A DNA stretch of 64,000 nt from Pleomorphomonas sp. NRK KF1 (GCF_023721755.1 NZ_JAMDLH010000010.1:101112-165111); one strand, 5' to 3'. Counted from the first letter of the stretch, positions 12,939 to 21,840 are shown. Translations and numbers: made by a program. Notes: a model not told the origin generated them from the sequence alone.

Positions 12939-13490
12939 CTATTGGTGTTTGCCGATCCAGGTCGCAAAGGCGGCGAGGAAGCCGGAGAGGAAGGCCTTGG
13001 TATCATCGTTCGCCAGCTTGCCGTCCTTGTCCAGGAGGTCGCCGACCTTGGAAACATAGACTTCGGGCTGCTGCATGACCGGCATGTCCAGGAAGACCAG
13101 TGGCTGGCGAAGGTGGTGGTTGGCGCCGAAGGCGCCCAGCAGGCCCGGGGAGACGCTGGCGATGGCGGCGGGTTTGCCCTTCCATACGCTGTGGCCGTAG
13201 GGACGGGAACCCACGTCGAGGGCGTTTTTCAGCAGGCCCGGGATCGACCGGTTGTATTCGGGCGTGACGAACAGCACGGCATCGGCACCGGAAACCTCGC
13301 TCCGAAATCTGGCCCAGCCTTCCGGCGGTGCATCGCCTTCGAGATCCGGGTTGTAGAGCGCCAGATCGCCGATCTCGACGATGCGGAGCGCGAGCTTGTC
13401 GTCGGCGAGTGTTGCGAGGTTCTCGGCCACCGCCCGCGAGAACGAGCCCTTGCGCAGACTGCCGACAAGAACTGCCACGTCATAGGCCAT
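12939..13490 (-). CDS. NADPH-dependent FMN reductase / quinone reductase (ChrR-like)
   Basis: 183 residues of the flavodoxin-like NADPH:FMN reductase family: the FMN phosphate loop LVGSLRKGSFSRAVA at residues 7-21, FVTPEYNRSIPGLLKNALD in the middle and IASVSPGLLGAFGANHHLR after it. These enzymes reduce quinones, azo dyes or chromate by two-electron transfer. GGAGAGAAGC precedes the ATG at 13490; the longer frame lacks support. It is divergent from the Lrp-type regulator gene, with a motif-rich intergenic region between them. Confidence 0.88.
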   Translation of the reverse strand: MAYDVAVLVGSLRKGSFSRAVAENLATLADDKLALRIVEIGDLALYNPDLEGDAPPEGWARFRSEVSGADAVLFVTPEYNRSIPGLLKNALDVGSRPYGHSVWKGKPAAIASVSPGLLGAFGANHHLRQPLVFLDMPVMQQPEVYVSKVGDLLDKDGKLANDDTKAFLSGFLAAFATWIGKHQ

Positions 13491-13657
13491 GCTTCTCTCC
13501 TTCGTTCGGGGAACTTTCGTTCTTGTTATATGGGATTTCCCCGAATGCTGTCCACGCACTCGAACTTTGCGGCTTGCTCAGAGAATTTCGGGAAAATGTC
13601 CTGTCATGTAGCGATTTAACGGGAAATTATGTTGACGTTTCGGTAAAATGTGGGAGC

Positions 13658-14122
13658 ATGTCCGGCATGGATGAAATCGATCGTCAAATCGTGATGTGCC
13701 TTGGCGACGACGCTCGTCGCTCCCTGGCCGACATCGGCGGCGAGGTCGGTCTGTCGACCTCGGCGGTGAACGAGCGTATTCGCCGCCTCGTCGCGAGTGG
13801 GGTGATCCGCCGCTTCACCGTCGACGCCGATGCGGCTGCAATGGGGCTGGGCATTGCCGCGTTCGTCTTCGTCGGGCTTGCGGCGGATGCCGACGAAGCG
13901 GTGTTCAGGGCGGTTGCCGCCGATCATCCCGCCATCGTCGAATGCCAGCACGTCACTGGCGCCTGGAACTATCTCGTCAAGATCCGGGTGGCGTCGCTCG
14001 CGGGTATCGAGGCCTTTCTCGACGATCTCAAGCGGCGGCGGCTGATCGCCCGCAGCGAGACGATGATTGCCCTTTCGACCGTCGTCGAACCGCCGTTCCG
14101 TCCTCGTGGAGACAGATCGTGA
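13658..14122 (+). CDS. Lrp/AsnC-family transcriptional regulator
   Basis: 154 residues: an N-terminal helix-turn-helix (DEIDRQIVMCLGDDARRSL, STSAVNERIRRL) and a C-terminal RAM effector domain (HVTGAWNYLVKIRVASLAGIEAFL). It likely senses an amino acid and controls the overlapping exporter gene, as LysE/Lrp pairs commonly do. The start could be 13658 or the ATG at 13667. The long open frame upstream (from 13328) runs antisense to the flavin reductase and is not homologous. Confidence 0.88.
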   Translation: MSGMDEIDRQIVMCLGDDARRSLADIGGEVGLSTSAVNERIRRLVASGVIRRFTVDADAAAMGLGIAAFVFVGLAADADEAVFRAVAADHPAIVECQHVTGAWNYLVKIRVASLAGIEAFLDDLKRRRLIARSETMIALSTVVEPPFRPRGDRS

Positions 14123-14748
14123 GCCTTCTGCTGTTCGCCGCCAAGGGTTTTGCCCTCGGATTTGCCGTTGCCGCGCCGCTCGGACCGATTGGAGCGCTGT
14201 GCATCAACCGGACGCTGCAACGCGGCTTCTGGGTCGGGCTGTCCGGCGGGCTGGGAACGGCGCTCGCCGATGCGGCCTACGGTGCTCTGGCGGCTTTGGG
14301 CTTTGCCGCCTTCTCGGCCTTTCTCGCCACGATCGACGGACCGATGCGCCTCATTGGCGGCCTCGCCATGATCTGGCTTGGCTGGCAGGGCATGAAGCCG
14401 AAGCCGCCGCGTCCGGCGGCCGAAGTGGGAGCGCGCGATCTTCTCGGCACCATTGGCGCCACCTTCCTGCTCACCATCGCCAATCCGACGACCATCTTGT
14501 CCTTTGCCGTATTCTTTGCCGGGTTGGGCCTTGCATCGGCGGCGGACGCAGCCTCGGCGCTGGTGGTGGTCGCCGGCGTGTTCGCAGGTTCGCTCGCCTG
14601 GTGGATCATCCTGACCGGTGGCGTGGCGCTGGTGCGTCACAAGGTCAGCGATCGTTTCGCCCTGTGGGTCGGGCGGCTGTCCGGCGCGTTGATCCTCGTC
14701 TTCGGTGTCCTGGCGGTCGGCTCCTTCGCCGCCGGGTTCTTGCGCTAA
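14119..14748 (+). CDS. LysE/RhtB-family amino acid exporter
   Basis: 209 residues with about six membrane helices. The family signature near the N-terminus is GFAVAAPLGPIGALCINRTL, followed by GLSGGLGTALADAAYG and later FLLTIANPTTILSF. It exports an amino acid across the inner membrane. The GTG start overlaps the regulator's TGA (GTGA), so the two are translationally coupled. The stop overlaps the stop of the convergent LysR gene (CTAA), leaving no room for a terminator. Confidence 0.88.
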   Translation: MSLLLFAAKGFALGFAVAAPLGPIGALCINRTLQRGFWVGLSGGLGTALADAAYGALAALGFAAFSAFLATIDGPMRLIGGLAMIWLGWQGMKPKPPRPAAEVGARDLLGTIGATFLLTIANPTTILSFAVFFAGLGLASAADAASALVVVAGVFAGSLAWWIILTGGVALVRHKVSDRFALWVGRLSGALILVFGVLAVGSFAAGFLR

Positions 14749-15659
14749 TCCTTCGATCGCTCGCGCATGCTTCTGAGGCATGCGTCGACGAAGACGCGCA
14801 GTTTCGGCTGCAGCCGGCTCGACTTGGGATAGTAGAGGTAGAGCGCGTCCTGGGCCGGCGAGAAGCCGCCGAGGCAGGTTTCGAGGCGCCCCTCCGCAAG
14901 CTCGCGGCGGACGTTCTGCGACGATGCGTAGGTGAGCCCGAGACCGGCCACGGCCATGGCGCGCAGCAGTTCGGAGTCGTCGGAGGTGAGCTGCCCCGGA
15001 GGCTCGATGGTGACGGCGACGCCCTCGCGCTCGAACTCCCACCGGTAGAGGTCGCCACTGTCTGGCAGACGGAAGCGCAGGCACGCATGGTGGGCGAGAT
15101 CGTCCGGCGTCTCCGGCCGGCCATGGGCGGCGAAATAGGCCGGCGAGCCGACGACCACCCAGGAGAAAGGTGGAGTGACGCGAACCGTCAGCATGTCCTG
15201 GTCGATGAACTCGCCGATGCGGATGCCGGCGTCGAAGCCGCCACCGACCAGGTCATGCCGCTTGGTGTCGGTGATGACTTCGACGGCGATGTCGGGGTAG
15301 GTCGTCAGGAAGGAAGACATCATCGGCGTCAACACTTGGCGGGCGGCGATGTGGTGGGTGAGAAGGCGAAGCCTGCCCGACGGTCGTGCACTGAGATTGG
15401 CAAGCGTGTCGAGCGAACCGGCAATCGCCTCTGCGGCCGGTCGGACTTCTGCAAGAAGCCGCTCGCCGGCCTCGGTGAGGGCAACGCGGCGCGTCGTGCG
15501 GTGGAGAAGCGGCAGGCCGATCCGCCGTTCCAGTGTCTGCACCGCCTGGCTGACGGCACCCGGCGTGACGCCGAGTTCGCGGGCAGCGGCGCGGAAGCTG
15601 CCCCGCCTAACGACGGTGAGAAACTCGCTGATTCCATCGAAGAGGTCGGTTCGGGCCAT
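14745..15659 (-). CDS. LysR-family transcriptional regulator
   Basis: 304 residues: a winged helix at residues 5-62 (FLTVVRRGSFRAAARELG, TPGAVSQAVQTLE) and a periplasmic-binding-like effector domain of the DsdC/PerR-style group (LRLLTHHIAARQVL, GFDAGIRIGEFIDQDM). The ATG at 15659 matches family starts; the frame is open further. It is divergent from an aldo-keto reductase gene, with an inverted repeat between them, so that enzyme is the likely target. Confidence 0.9.
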   Translation of the reverse strand: MARTDLFDGISEFLTVVRRGSFRAAARELGVTPGAVSQAVQTLERRIGLPLLHRTTRRVALTEAGERLLAEVRPAAEAIAGSLDTLANLSARPSGRLRLLTHHIAARQVLTPMMSSFLTTYPDIAVEVITDTKRHDLVGGGFDAGIRIGEFIDQDMLTVRVTPPFSWVVVGSPAYFAAHGRPETPDDLAHHACLRFRLPDSGDLYRWEFEREGVAVTIEPPGQLTSDDSELLRAMAVAGLGLTYASSQNVRRELAEGRLETCLGGFSPAQDALYLYYPKSSRLQPKLRVFVDACLRSMRERSKD

Positions 15660-15748
15660 GGATTCTCCAAGGGCGGTGTCACGGGCTCTCCGAGGCGTGA
15701 TTTGGCGAGCCGTTCTGGCGGAGGCATAATAGCAGTCGCAATAGGCCA

Positions 15749-15771
15749 TGATTGTATAGATCAACTAATCA
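15749..15771. promoter_or_regulatory. Candidate LysR operator
   Basis: Inverted repeat TGATT-N13-AATCA in the divergent LysR/aldo-keto reductase region, 90 nt before the LysR start. The size and dyad form suit a LysR recognition site. Confidence 0.45.
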
Positions 15772-15921
15772 GGCTGTGCGATCGGGCGCGGCTAGTCCGG
15801 CCAGCCGGGGCACCCTATGTTCTTGGTGGGCGTCAGGGCAGCCTTCGTCGTGCCGCATCGCCCGTCGCGCTTTGGCGCCGATCGCTTTCTCGTTCCTCAA
15901 TCCATTCTTCAAGGTGATGAC

Positions 15922-16953
15922 ATGCGCTACAACACGCTTGGTGGCACCGGCCTTCTCGTTTCCGAAATCTGCCTGGGCACCATGACCTTCGGCGGCAAGG
16001 GCTTCTGGACCGTCGTCGGTTCGCTCGACCAGTCGGTGGCCGATCGCATCGTCGCCGGCGCCCTCGACAAGGGCGTCAACTTCATCGACACCGCCGACGT
16101 TTACTCCGAAGGCCTGTCGGAGGAGATCACCGGCGCGGCGATCCGCAACTCCGGTCGATCCCGTTCGGACGTGGTGCTGGCCACCAAGGTGTTCGGCCCC
16201 ACCGGCAAGGGCGTCAACGATCGCGGCGCCTCGCGCGGCCATATCATGGATGCCGTCAAGGGCAGCCTGAAGCGACTCGGTACCGACTATATCGACCTCT
16301 ACCAGATCCACGGGACCGATGTGGTGACCCCGATCGAGGAGACGGTGAGGGCGCTCGACGATCTGGTTCGCGAGGGTCTCATCCGCTATGTCGGCGTTTC
16401 AAACTGGCCGGCCTGGCGCATCATGAAGGCGCTCGGCATCGCCGACCGGCTCGGCCTCGACCGCATCGCCAGCCTGCAGGCTTACTACACCATCGCCGGT
16501 CGCGACCTCGAGCGCGAGATCGCCCCCTTGCTTCTATCGGAGAAGGTTGGGTTGATGGTGTGGAGCCCGCTCGCCGGCGGTCTCCTGTCCGGCAAGTACA
16601 ACCGCGACGGCGAGGGCGAGGGGCGTCGCGCCAACTTCGACTTCCCGCCGGTCAACAAGGACCGGGCCTTCGACGCTGTCGACGTGATGGCCGAGATTGC
16701 CAGGGACAAGGGCGTGTCGGTGGCGCGGATCGCGCTTTCCTATGTGCTGCACAAGCCGTTCGTTTCCTCGGTGATCATCGGCGCCAAGTCGGTCGAACAG
16801 CTCGATGACAACATCGCCGCCAGCGAGGTGGTGCTGTCGGCCGACGAGCTTTCCCGTCTCGATGCGGTTTCGGCGCTGCCGGCCGAATATCCCGGCTGGA
16901 TGCTGGAGCGCCAGGGCACCGAGCGGACGGCCTCGGTGGCCACTCCCCGCTGA
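15922..16953 (+). CDS. Aldo/keto reductase
   Basis: 343 residues of an NADPH-dependent (alpha/beta)8-barrel oxidoreductase. Catalytic tetrad candidates are Asp in FIDTADVYSEG, the Tyr of that segment, Lys in VLATKVFG and His in LYQIHGTD. Cofactor-binding residues occur in SSVIIGAKSVEQLDDN. It resembles the Tas/YajO group. The ATG at 15922 fits the family; upstream frame extension does not. The substrate is unknown. Likely controlled by the divergent LysR. Confidence 0.9.
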   Translation: MRYNTLGGTGLLVSEICLGTMTFGGKGFWTVVGSLDQSVADRIVAGALDKGVNFIDTADVYSEGLSEEITGAAIRNSGRSRSDVVLATKVFGPTGKGVNDRGASRGHIMDAVKGSLKRLGTDYIDLYQIHGTDVVTPIEETVRALDDLVREGLIRYVGVSNWPAWRIMKALGIADRLGLDRIASLQAYYTIAGRDLEREIAPLLLSEKVGLMVWSPLAGGLLSGKYNRDGEGEGRRANFDFPPVNKDRAFDAVDVMAEIARDKGVSVARIALSYVLHKPFVSSVIIGAKSVEQLDDNIAASEVVLSADELSRLDAVSALPAEYPGWMLERQGTERTASVATPR

Positions 16954-16963
16954 TTGGTGCTTC

Positions 16964-16987
16964 GGGTGGCGCGATGAGGCGCCACCC
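16964..16987 (+). terminator. Possible terminator after the aldo-keto reductase gene
   Basis: 9-bp stem GGGTGGCGC/GCGCCACCC, 11 nt after the stop. No T run follows, so it may instead only stabilise the 3' end. Confidence 0.4.
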
Positions 16988-17079
16988 ACCTTCCGAACCG
17001 GTCGTGGTCGGGGATTTCTCCCCTTTTCTTGGTCGGCTCGATGTGCCAAACCCGCGCCGAAAGCGGGATAGGCAAGATC

Positions 17080-17871
17080 ATGTCGGACGAAACCACGGCC
17101 GGGCGCGGACCGGCCATCATCCTCTGCGAGCCGCAGATGGGCGAGAACATCGGCGCGGCGGCGCGCGCCATGGCCAACTTCGGGCTATCCGATCTTCGGA
17201 TCGTCGCCCCGCGCGACGGTTGGCCCAACGAGAAGGCGGAAGCCAACGCCGCCAAGGCGACGCACATCATCCACGCCGCGCGCGTTTATGATCGGCTGGA
17301 GGATGCCATCGCCGATCTCTCCTTCGTCTATGCCACGACGGCGCGTGACCGCGACGTCACCAAGGCGGTGCGCGGGCCGGTGTATGCGGCCAAGCACATG
17401 CGGCATCTGGAAGGGCAGGGCGCGGCCGTGGGCTTGCTGTTCGGCCGCGAGCGCTGGGGCCTCAACAACGACGAAGTGGCGCTGGCCGACGAGATCCTGA
17501 CGCTGCCGGTGGTGCCCGAATATGCCTCCCTCAACATCGCCCAGGCGGTGCTGGTGGTGGCCTACGAGTGGCGCAAGGCCGGTTTCGAGGATCCCGATGC
17601 CGCGTTGCCCTTTGCCGCCTCGGACCGCTCGCCGCCGGCCGGCAAGGCGGAACTGCTCGGCCTGTTCGACCATCTGGAGTCGGTCCTCGACGAACGGCAT
17701 TTCTTCCATCCGCCCGAAAAGCGGCCGACGATGATCCACAATCTCCGCGCCATCTTCCAGCGTCAGCAGCTGACGCAACAGGAGATCAGGACGCTGAGGG
17801 GCATCATCACCTGTCTCGACGGCAAGAACCACCGTCCAAAGAAGCGGATCGTCGATGGCGGCGAGGTTTAG
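17080..17871 (+). CDS. trmJ: tRNA 2'-O-methyltransferase TrmJ (SPOUT, Cm32/Um32)
   Basis: 263 residues. The SPOUT knot motifs are visible: motif 1 PQMGENIGAAARAMANFG, motif 2 GLLFGRERWGLNNDEVALAD and motif 3 YASLNIAQAVLVVAYEW. The C-terminal extension (IHNLRAIFQRQQLTQQEIRTLRGI) is typical of TrmJ. It methylates the ribose of nucleotide 32 in tRNAs. The ATG at 17080 fits the family start. It lies upstream of murI on the same strand. Confidence 0.9.
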   Translation: MSDETTAGRGPAIILCEPQMGENIGAAARAMANFGLSDLRIVAPRDGWPNEKAEANAAKATHIIHAARVYDRLEDAIADLSFVYATTARDRDVTKAVRGPVYAAKHMRHLEGQGAAVGLLFGRERWGLNNDEVALADEILTLPVVPEYASLNIAQAVLVVAYEWRKAGFEDPDAALPFAASDRSPPAGKAELLGLFDHLESVLDERHFFHPPEKRPTMIHNLRAIFQRQQLTQQEIRTLRGIITCLDGKNHRPKKRIVDGGEV

Positions 17872-17978
17872 GCCAAGGCTTCGTTAACGCTGTCGGTCGA
17901 CGTTGAACGGTGCTTGGCCCGATGTCGCCGCATTCGGCTGGCACAGCTGACGGAACGAGGCAGACTCTAGGAAATCCC

Positions 17979-18821
17979 ATGCGTATCCTGGTGTTCGACA
18001 GTGGCGTCGGCGGCCTTTCGGTCGCCCGCGAAATCGGCAAGGCGCTGCCGGCTGCCGGCATGGACTATGTTGCCGACCTCGCCGTCTTCCCCTACGGCGC
18101 TCTTGAGCCGGATGTCCTGATCGACCGAGTCGTGTCGTTGATGGACGAGGCGCTTTCCGTGCTCGATCCGGCGGCACTGGTGATCGCCTGCAACACCGCC
18201 TCGACCCTGGTGCTGCCGCCCTTGCGCGCCCGCTTCAAGCTGCCGATCGTCGGCACGGTGCCGGCCGTCAAGCCGGCCGCCGAGCACAGCCATACGCGCA
18301 TGGCTTCGGTGCTGGCGACACCTGGCACGGTGAAGCGCGAGTACACGCACGACCTCATCGAGACCTTCGGCGGCGATTGCCGCTTCACGCTGGTCGGGTC
18401 GGAGCGACTGGCCGGACTCGTCGAGCGTCAGTTCTCCGGTGAACAGGTGACCGACGCCGAGCTGCTGACGGAGATCGCCCCCTGCTTCATCGAGGACGCC
18501 GGGAAGCGAACCGATGCCGTGGTGCTCGCCTGTACCCACTATCCCCTCCTGCTCGACCGGCTGAAGGCGCTGGCGCCCTGGCCGGTGGAGTGGATCGATC
18601 CGGCACCGGCGATCGCCCGCCGCGTGGCGACCGTGACCGAGGGCGCCGCTCCGTCGCGTGGCGAGGGCGCCCCGCATCGCTTCTTCTCAACTGGCCGGTG
18701 GCCGGCGCACGCCATGCTGGAAGCTTTTGGATTCGTGGAGGGCGAGGCCTTCTTCCGCGATGGTCAGCCAAAAAGCGCCATCGACGGCGCGAAAGCCGGC
18801 AAAACTGCGCTTTCGATTTGA
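17979..18821 (+). CDS. murI: Glutamate racemase
   Basis: 280 residues, making D-glutamate for peptidoglycan. It begins ILVFDSGVGGLSVAREI. The two catalytic cysteines are in VIACNTAST and VVLACTHYPLLLD, and the P-loop-like GTVPAVKPAAEHS is present. The ATG at 17979 is preceded by only a weak ribosome-binding site (TCTAGGAAATCCC). Confidence 0.95.
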   Translation: MRILVFDSGVGGLSVAREIGKALPAAGMDYVADLAVFPYGALEPDVLIDRVVSLMDEALSVLDPAALVIACNTASTLVLPPLRARFKLPIVGTVPAVKPAAEHSHTRMASVLATPGTVKREYTHDLIETFGGDCRFTLVGSERLAGLVERQFSGEQVTDAELLTEIAPCFIEDAGKRTDAVVLACTHYPLLLDRLKALAPWPVEWIDPAPAIARRVATVTEGAAPSRGEGAPHRFFSTGRWPAHAMLEAFGFVEGEAFFRDGQPKSAIDGAKAGKTALSI

Positions 18822-18856
18822 CAGCGGCCGCTCCCTCGACTATTGACCCCTCAACC

Positions 18857-18886
18857 CGCCGGTTCCTTGGCAACGAGGAGCCGGCG
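18857..18886 (+). promoter_or_regulatory. Strong hairpin in the rpsD upstream region
   Basis: An 11-bp stem (CGCCGGTTCCT paired with AGGAGCCGGCG, one G-U) with an 8-nt loop, 134 nt before rpsD. There is no T run after it, so it is not a standard terminator for murI. It may be a leader element. Confidence 0.35.
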
Positions 18887-19020
18887 TGGCCGTTCACGTG
18901 TCCCGTGGGGGACCTGCCGCGCGCAGTGTTTCCCTGTCGGTTTCGGGTGGCTCTCGGGCCAGATCGGAGCAGAGGAGGGCGCGCGTCCTGAATGAACACT
19001 GACAAAAAGCGGGATACGCG

Positions 19021-19638
19021 ATGTCTAAGCGCCATAGTGCAAAGTACAAGATCGACCGCCGCATGGGCGAGAACCTCTGGGGTCGCCCGAAGAGCCCGGT
19101 CAACAAGCGTGAATACGGCCCCGGCCAGCACGGTCAGCGCCGCAAGGGCAAGACCTCGGACTACGGTCTGCAGCTGCGCGCCAAGCAGAAGCTGAAGGGT
19201 TACTACGGTGACCTCAGCGAGAAGCAGTTCTACAAGATTTACGAGGAAGCCGTCCGTCTGCGTGGCGACACCTCGGAAGCGCTGATCGGCCTGCTCGAGA
19301 CCCGTCTCGACGCCGTCGTCTACCGCGCCAAGTTCGTGCCGACTCCCTTCGCGGCCCGTCAGTTCGTCAACCACGGTCATGTCACCGTCAATGGCCGCAA
19401 GGTCAACGTCGGTTCCTATCGCTGCAAGATCGGCGACGTGATCGAGGTTCGTCAGAAGTCGAAGGAACTGGCCATCGTTCTCGAGTCGGTCGAGCTCGCC
19501 GAGCGCGACACGCCCGACTACATCGAGGTCGATACCGCCAAGAAGGTCGCCAAGCTCGTCCGCGTGCCGGCCCTGGCCGACGTTCCCTACGCCGTCAAGA
19601 TGGAGCCGAACCTGGTCGTCGAGTATTACTCGCGCTGA
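19021..19638 (+). CDS. rpsD: 30S ribosomal protein S4
   Basis: 205 residues, the standard length. It opens [20 protein letters not shown] and has the conserved [17 protein letters not shown] run and a C-terminal S4 RNA-binding domain ([37 protein letters not shown]). It nucleates assembly of the 30S body and binds 16S rRNA. It stands alone here rather than in the alpha operon, the common arrangement in alphaproteobacteria. A strong terminator follows. Confidence 0.98.
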   Translation: MSKRHSAKYKIDRRMGENLWGRPKSPVNKREYGPGQHGQRRKGKTSDYGLQLRAKQKLKGYYGDLSEKQFYKIYEEAVRLRGDTSEALIGLLETRLDAVVYRAKFVPTPFAARQFVNHGHVTVNGRKVNVGSYRCKIGDVIEVRQKSKELAIVLESVELAERDTPDYIEVDTAKKVAKLVRVPALADVPYAVKMEPNLVVEYYSR

Positions 19639-19665
19639 TAGGTTTCCGACGCTTCGGATCTGTGG

Positions 19666-19692
19666 AAAGGCCGCCCTGTGGGCGGCCTTTTT
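19666..19692. terminator. Terminator between rpsD and the serine hydrolase gene
   Basis: AAAGGCCGCCC, loop TGT, GGGCGGCCTTTTT. T-rich on both strands and placed between convergent genes. Confidence 0.9.
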
Positions 19693-19697
19693 GCCGT

Positions 19698-20819
19698 TCA
19701 GAGGCCGAGATCCGCGTAGACGGCGCGGAAGATGTCCTTCGGGAAGGCGCCGTTGCAGCCCTCTATGGCGGTGTTGGTGAAGCTGACGATCGTGAGGCCG
19801 GTTGCCGGGTCGACATACCACTGGTGCCCGTAGATGCCGCCCCAGGCCCATGTGCCGGGCTTGCAGGGCTGGTTCTGTACCGAGGGGTCGCGGTAGATCG
19901 ACCAGCCGTGCGAGTAGCCCTGGCCTGACGGCGCTGGATCGATATCCACCGTGTGTGCCTCGGCAAGAAGCGGCATCGAGGCCGGAGAGAGAACAGGCGC
20001 ACCGCCCTTGCGCATGGCCTCGAGGAAAGTCAGGAAGTCCTCGGCCGAGCCGATCATCCCGGCGCCGCCCGACGGGAAAGCCGTCTTGTCAAAGGCGCGA
20101 CCGGTCCAGAACTCGATGAAGCCGTCGCCATCCTTGACGCGCTCCACCTCGCCCATCCGTGTCGGGGGCGCGCCGTCAGCATAGGGAGCGGCCAGACGAT
20201 CAGGATCGGTCGACCAGAAGCCGGTATCGTCCATGCCGAGCGGTCCGGTGACGCGCGCCTTGACGATCTCGGGCAAGGATCGTCCGTCGGCAACCTCCAT
20301 CGCCCCGCCCAGCACGTCGATGCCGAGCGAGTACTGCCATCCGGTTCCGGGCCTGAAGGCGAGGGGCAGGGTCGAGATGCGGGCGATGTTCTCGGCAAGA
20401 TCGAAATCGGACGGTCCTGTTCCGCCGCAGGGGCGCTTGCCGTTGCCGCTGTCGATGTCATAGGTGAGCCCGGACGTGTGGGTCATCAGATGGGAGATGG
20501 TGATCGTCGGCGCTTCGCCATCGGGCAGGCGAGGGCGGAAATCGGGCAGGTAGCGCGTCACGGGATCGTCAAGGCGCAGCTTGCCGGCTTCGACCATGGC
20601 AAGGGCAGCGACGGAGACCATCGGCTTGCTCACCGAGGCGAGACGGAAAATGGTGCGCGGCGCCATCGGCCTGCCGGCCTCGCGATCGAGAAAACCGGCC
20701 TGATGCTGGTAGACGAGGTCACCGTTCAGCGAGATCAATATGTTGGCGCCGACGATCTTGTGACCGGCGGCCTTGTCGACAACGGCGTCGACGCCTGAAA
20801 ACCGAATGGTCCTGCCCAC
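19698..20819 (-). CDS. Class C beta-lactamase-fold serine hydrolase
   Basis: 373 residues. The nucleophile motif SVSK is at residues 62-65 and a Tyr motif is YSLG at about residue 160 in GWQYSLGIDVLGG; the third motif region is probably GIYGHQWYVDP. No signal peptide is seen, so it is likely a cytoplasmic esterase or peptidase rather than a resistance beta-lactamase. The start is GTG with GAGGAG about 12 nt upstream. The gene stands alone between rpsD and a divergent regulator. Confidence 0.85.
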   Translation of the reverse strand: MGRTIRFSGVDAVVDKAAGHKIVGANILISLNGDLVYQHQAGFLDREAGRPMAPRTIFRLASVSKPMVSVAALAMVEAGKLRLDDPVTRYLPDFRPRLPDGEAPTITISHLMTHTSGLTYDIDSGNGKRPCGGTGPSDFDLAENIARISTLPLAFRPGTGWQYSLGIDVLGGAMEVADGRSLPEIVKARVTGPLGMDDTGFWSTDPDRLAAPYADGAPPTRMGEVERVKDGDGFIEFWTGRAFDKTAFPSGGAGMIGSAEDFLTFLEAMRKGGAPVLSPASMPLLAEAHTVDIDPAPSGQGYSHGWSIYRDPSVQNQPCKPGTWAWGGIYGHQWYVDPATGLTIVSFTNTAIEGCNGAFPKDIFRAVYADLGL

Positions 20820-20955
20820 CTGGCTTGCTCCTCACCCTGCATTCTCGGACTCGCTTCCTTGGTCCGGCGACTGACAGCCTAACCCTTTTCGGGTCCGTTT
20901 GTGACAGGAGACCGAGGGCATACCGCACCGCCGGATGCGTCTATAGGTTACCATA

Positions 20956-20985
20956 TTGACACGTTACTAAAATGGAACTTATTAT
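20956..20985 (+). promoter_or_regulatory. Promoter of the ArsR-SRPBCC gene, probably leaderless
   Basis: TTGACA, an 18-nt spacer and TATTAT. The -10 ends 6 nt before the ATG at 20992, so transcription would begin at or next to the start codon. No ribosome-binding site is present. Confidence 0.55.
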
Positions 20986-20991
20986 CGCGCC

Positions 20992-21777
20992 ATGGTTGAC
21001 GTCTTCGATGCCCTTGCCAGTGCTCACCGCCGCCGGCTACTGGATTCTCTTCGCGAGCGGGACGGCCAGACGCTGGGTGAGCTCGAAGCCTGTCTGCCAT
21101 TGTCGCGCTTCGCGGTGATGAAACATCTCGGCGTCCTCGAGGAAACCGGGCTGGTGGTCACCCGCAAGGTCGGGCGCGAGAAGTTCCACTATCTCAACCC
21201 CGTCCCCATTCAGGACGTGAGCGATCGTTGGATCTCGCGCTATGCCATGCCGTTTGCGCGCGGTCTTGCCGATTTGAAGAGCGGCTTCCAGCAAGGGGTT
21301 TTCAGAATGAATACTGTGATGGTTGCACCGAAGCATGTTTATGAGCTTCTCATCGATGCGACGCCGGAAGCGGTGTGGGCGATCCTGACCGATGACGCTA
21401 AGACGCCGCTTTGGCAGCATTTCAACATGGATTCGCGTACCGAGTGGCGCGTCGGTGGCAAGATCGAGTTCCTGCTGGGCGGGCATGCGATGATCGTCGG
21501 TGAGGTACTGGAGCTGACACCGCCGAAGCGCCTGTCGCACAGCTTCTGTGCCCGTTGGGCTGAGGATGTCGCGGGCGACCCACCCTCGCGAGTGACCTGG
21601 GAGCTGGAACCGGCGGGGGAGGGAGCCACGAAGTTGACGTTGGTGCACGACGATTTCGGGGGTGACACGGCCACCAGCCGCATGGTGTCGGCTGGCTGGG
21701 TCGAGGCGATTTCTCGTCTGAAGACGTTGGTGGAAACCGGCCGGAGCTTCACCATGCCGGGGCGGCCGGGAGCCTGA
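20992..21777 (+). CDS. ArsR-type HTH fused to an SRPBCC (AHSA1) domain
   Basis: 261 residues. Residues 1-85 form an ArsR winged helix (FDALASAHRRRLLDSLRER, LSRFAVMKHLGVLEETGL, RKVGREKFHYLNP). Residues 110-255 are an AHSA1/SRPBCC ligand-binding barrel (YELLIDATPEAVWAILTD, WRVGGKIEFLLGG, LELTPPKRLSHSF). The fusion suggests a regulator whose hydrophobic ligand is bound by the second domain, an inference. It is monocistronic with a likely leaderless promoter. The same two domains occur as separate overlapping genes about 10 kb downstream. Confidence 0.9.
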   Translation: MVDVFDALASAHRRRLLDSLRERDGQTLGELEACLPLSRFAVMKHLGVLEETGLVVTRKVGREKFHYLNPVPIQDVSDRWISRYAMPFARGLADLKSGFQQGVFRMNTVMVAPKHVYELLIDATPEAVWAILTDDAKTPLWQHFNMDSRTEWRVGGKIEFLLGGHAMIVGEVLELTPPKRLSHSFCARWAEDVAGDPPSRVTWELEPAGEGATKLTLVHDDFGGDTATSRMVSAGWVEAISRLKTLVETGRSFTMPGRPGA

Positions 21778-21789
21778 AGAAACGAAAAA

Positions 21790-21813
21790 GGGCCGCCCTG
21801 GTTTGGGCGGCCC
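21790..21813 (-). terminator. Terminator of the secreted repeat-protein gene
   Basis: 9-bp stem GGGCCGCCC/GGGCGGCCC with a 6-nt loop; TTTTTCG follows on the minus strand. It could also stop the convergent fusion gene. Confidence 0.85.
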
Positions 21814-21840
21814 GATATCGTTGAGCTTTAGGCTCCGCTA

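Noticed and set aside
18992..19195. 67-codon frame overlapping rpsD
   Set aside because: Second frame inside rpsD; Ser/Arg-rich shadow. Considered as an rpsD leader peptide, but there is no ribosome-binding site.
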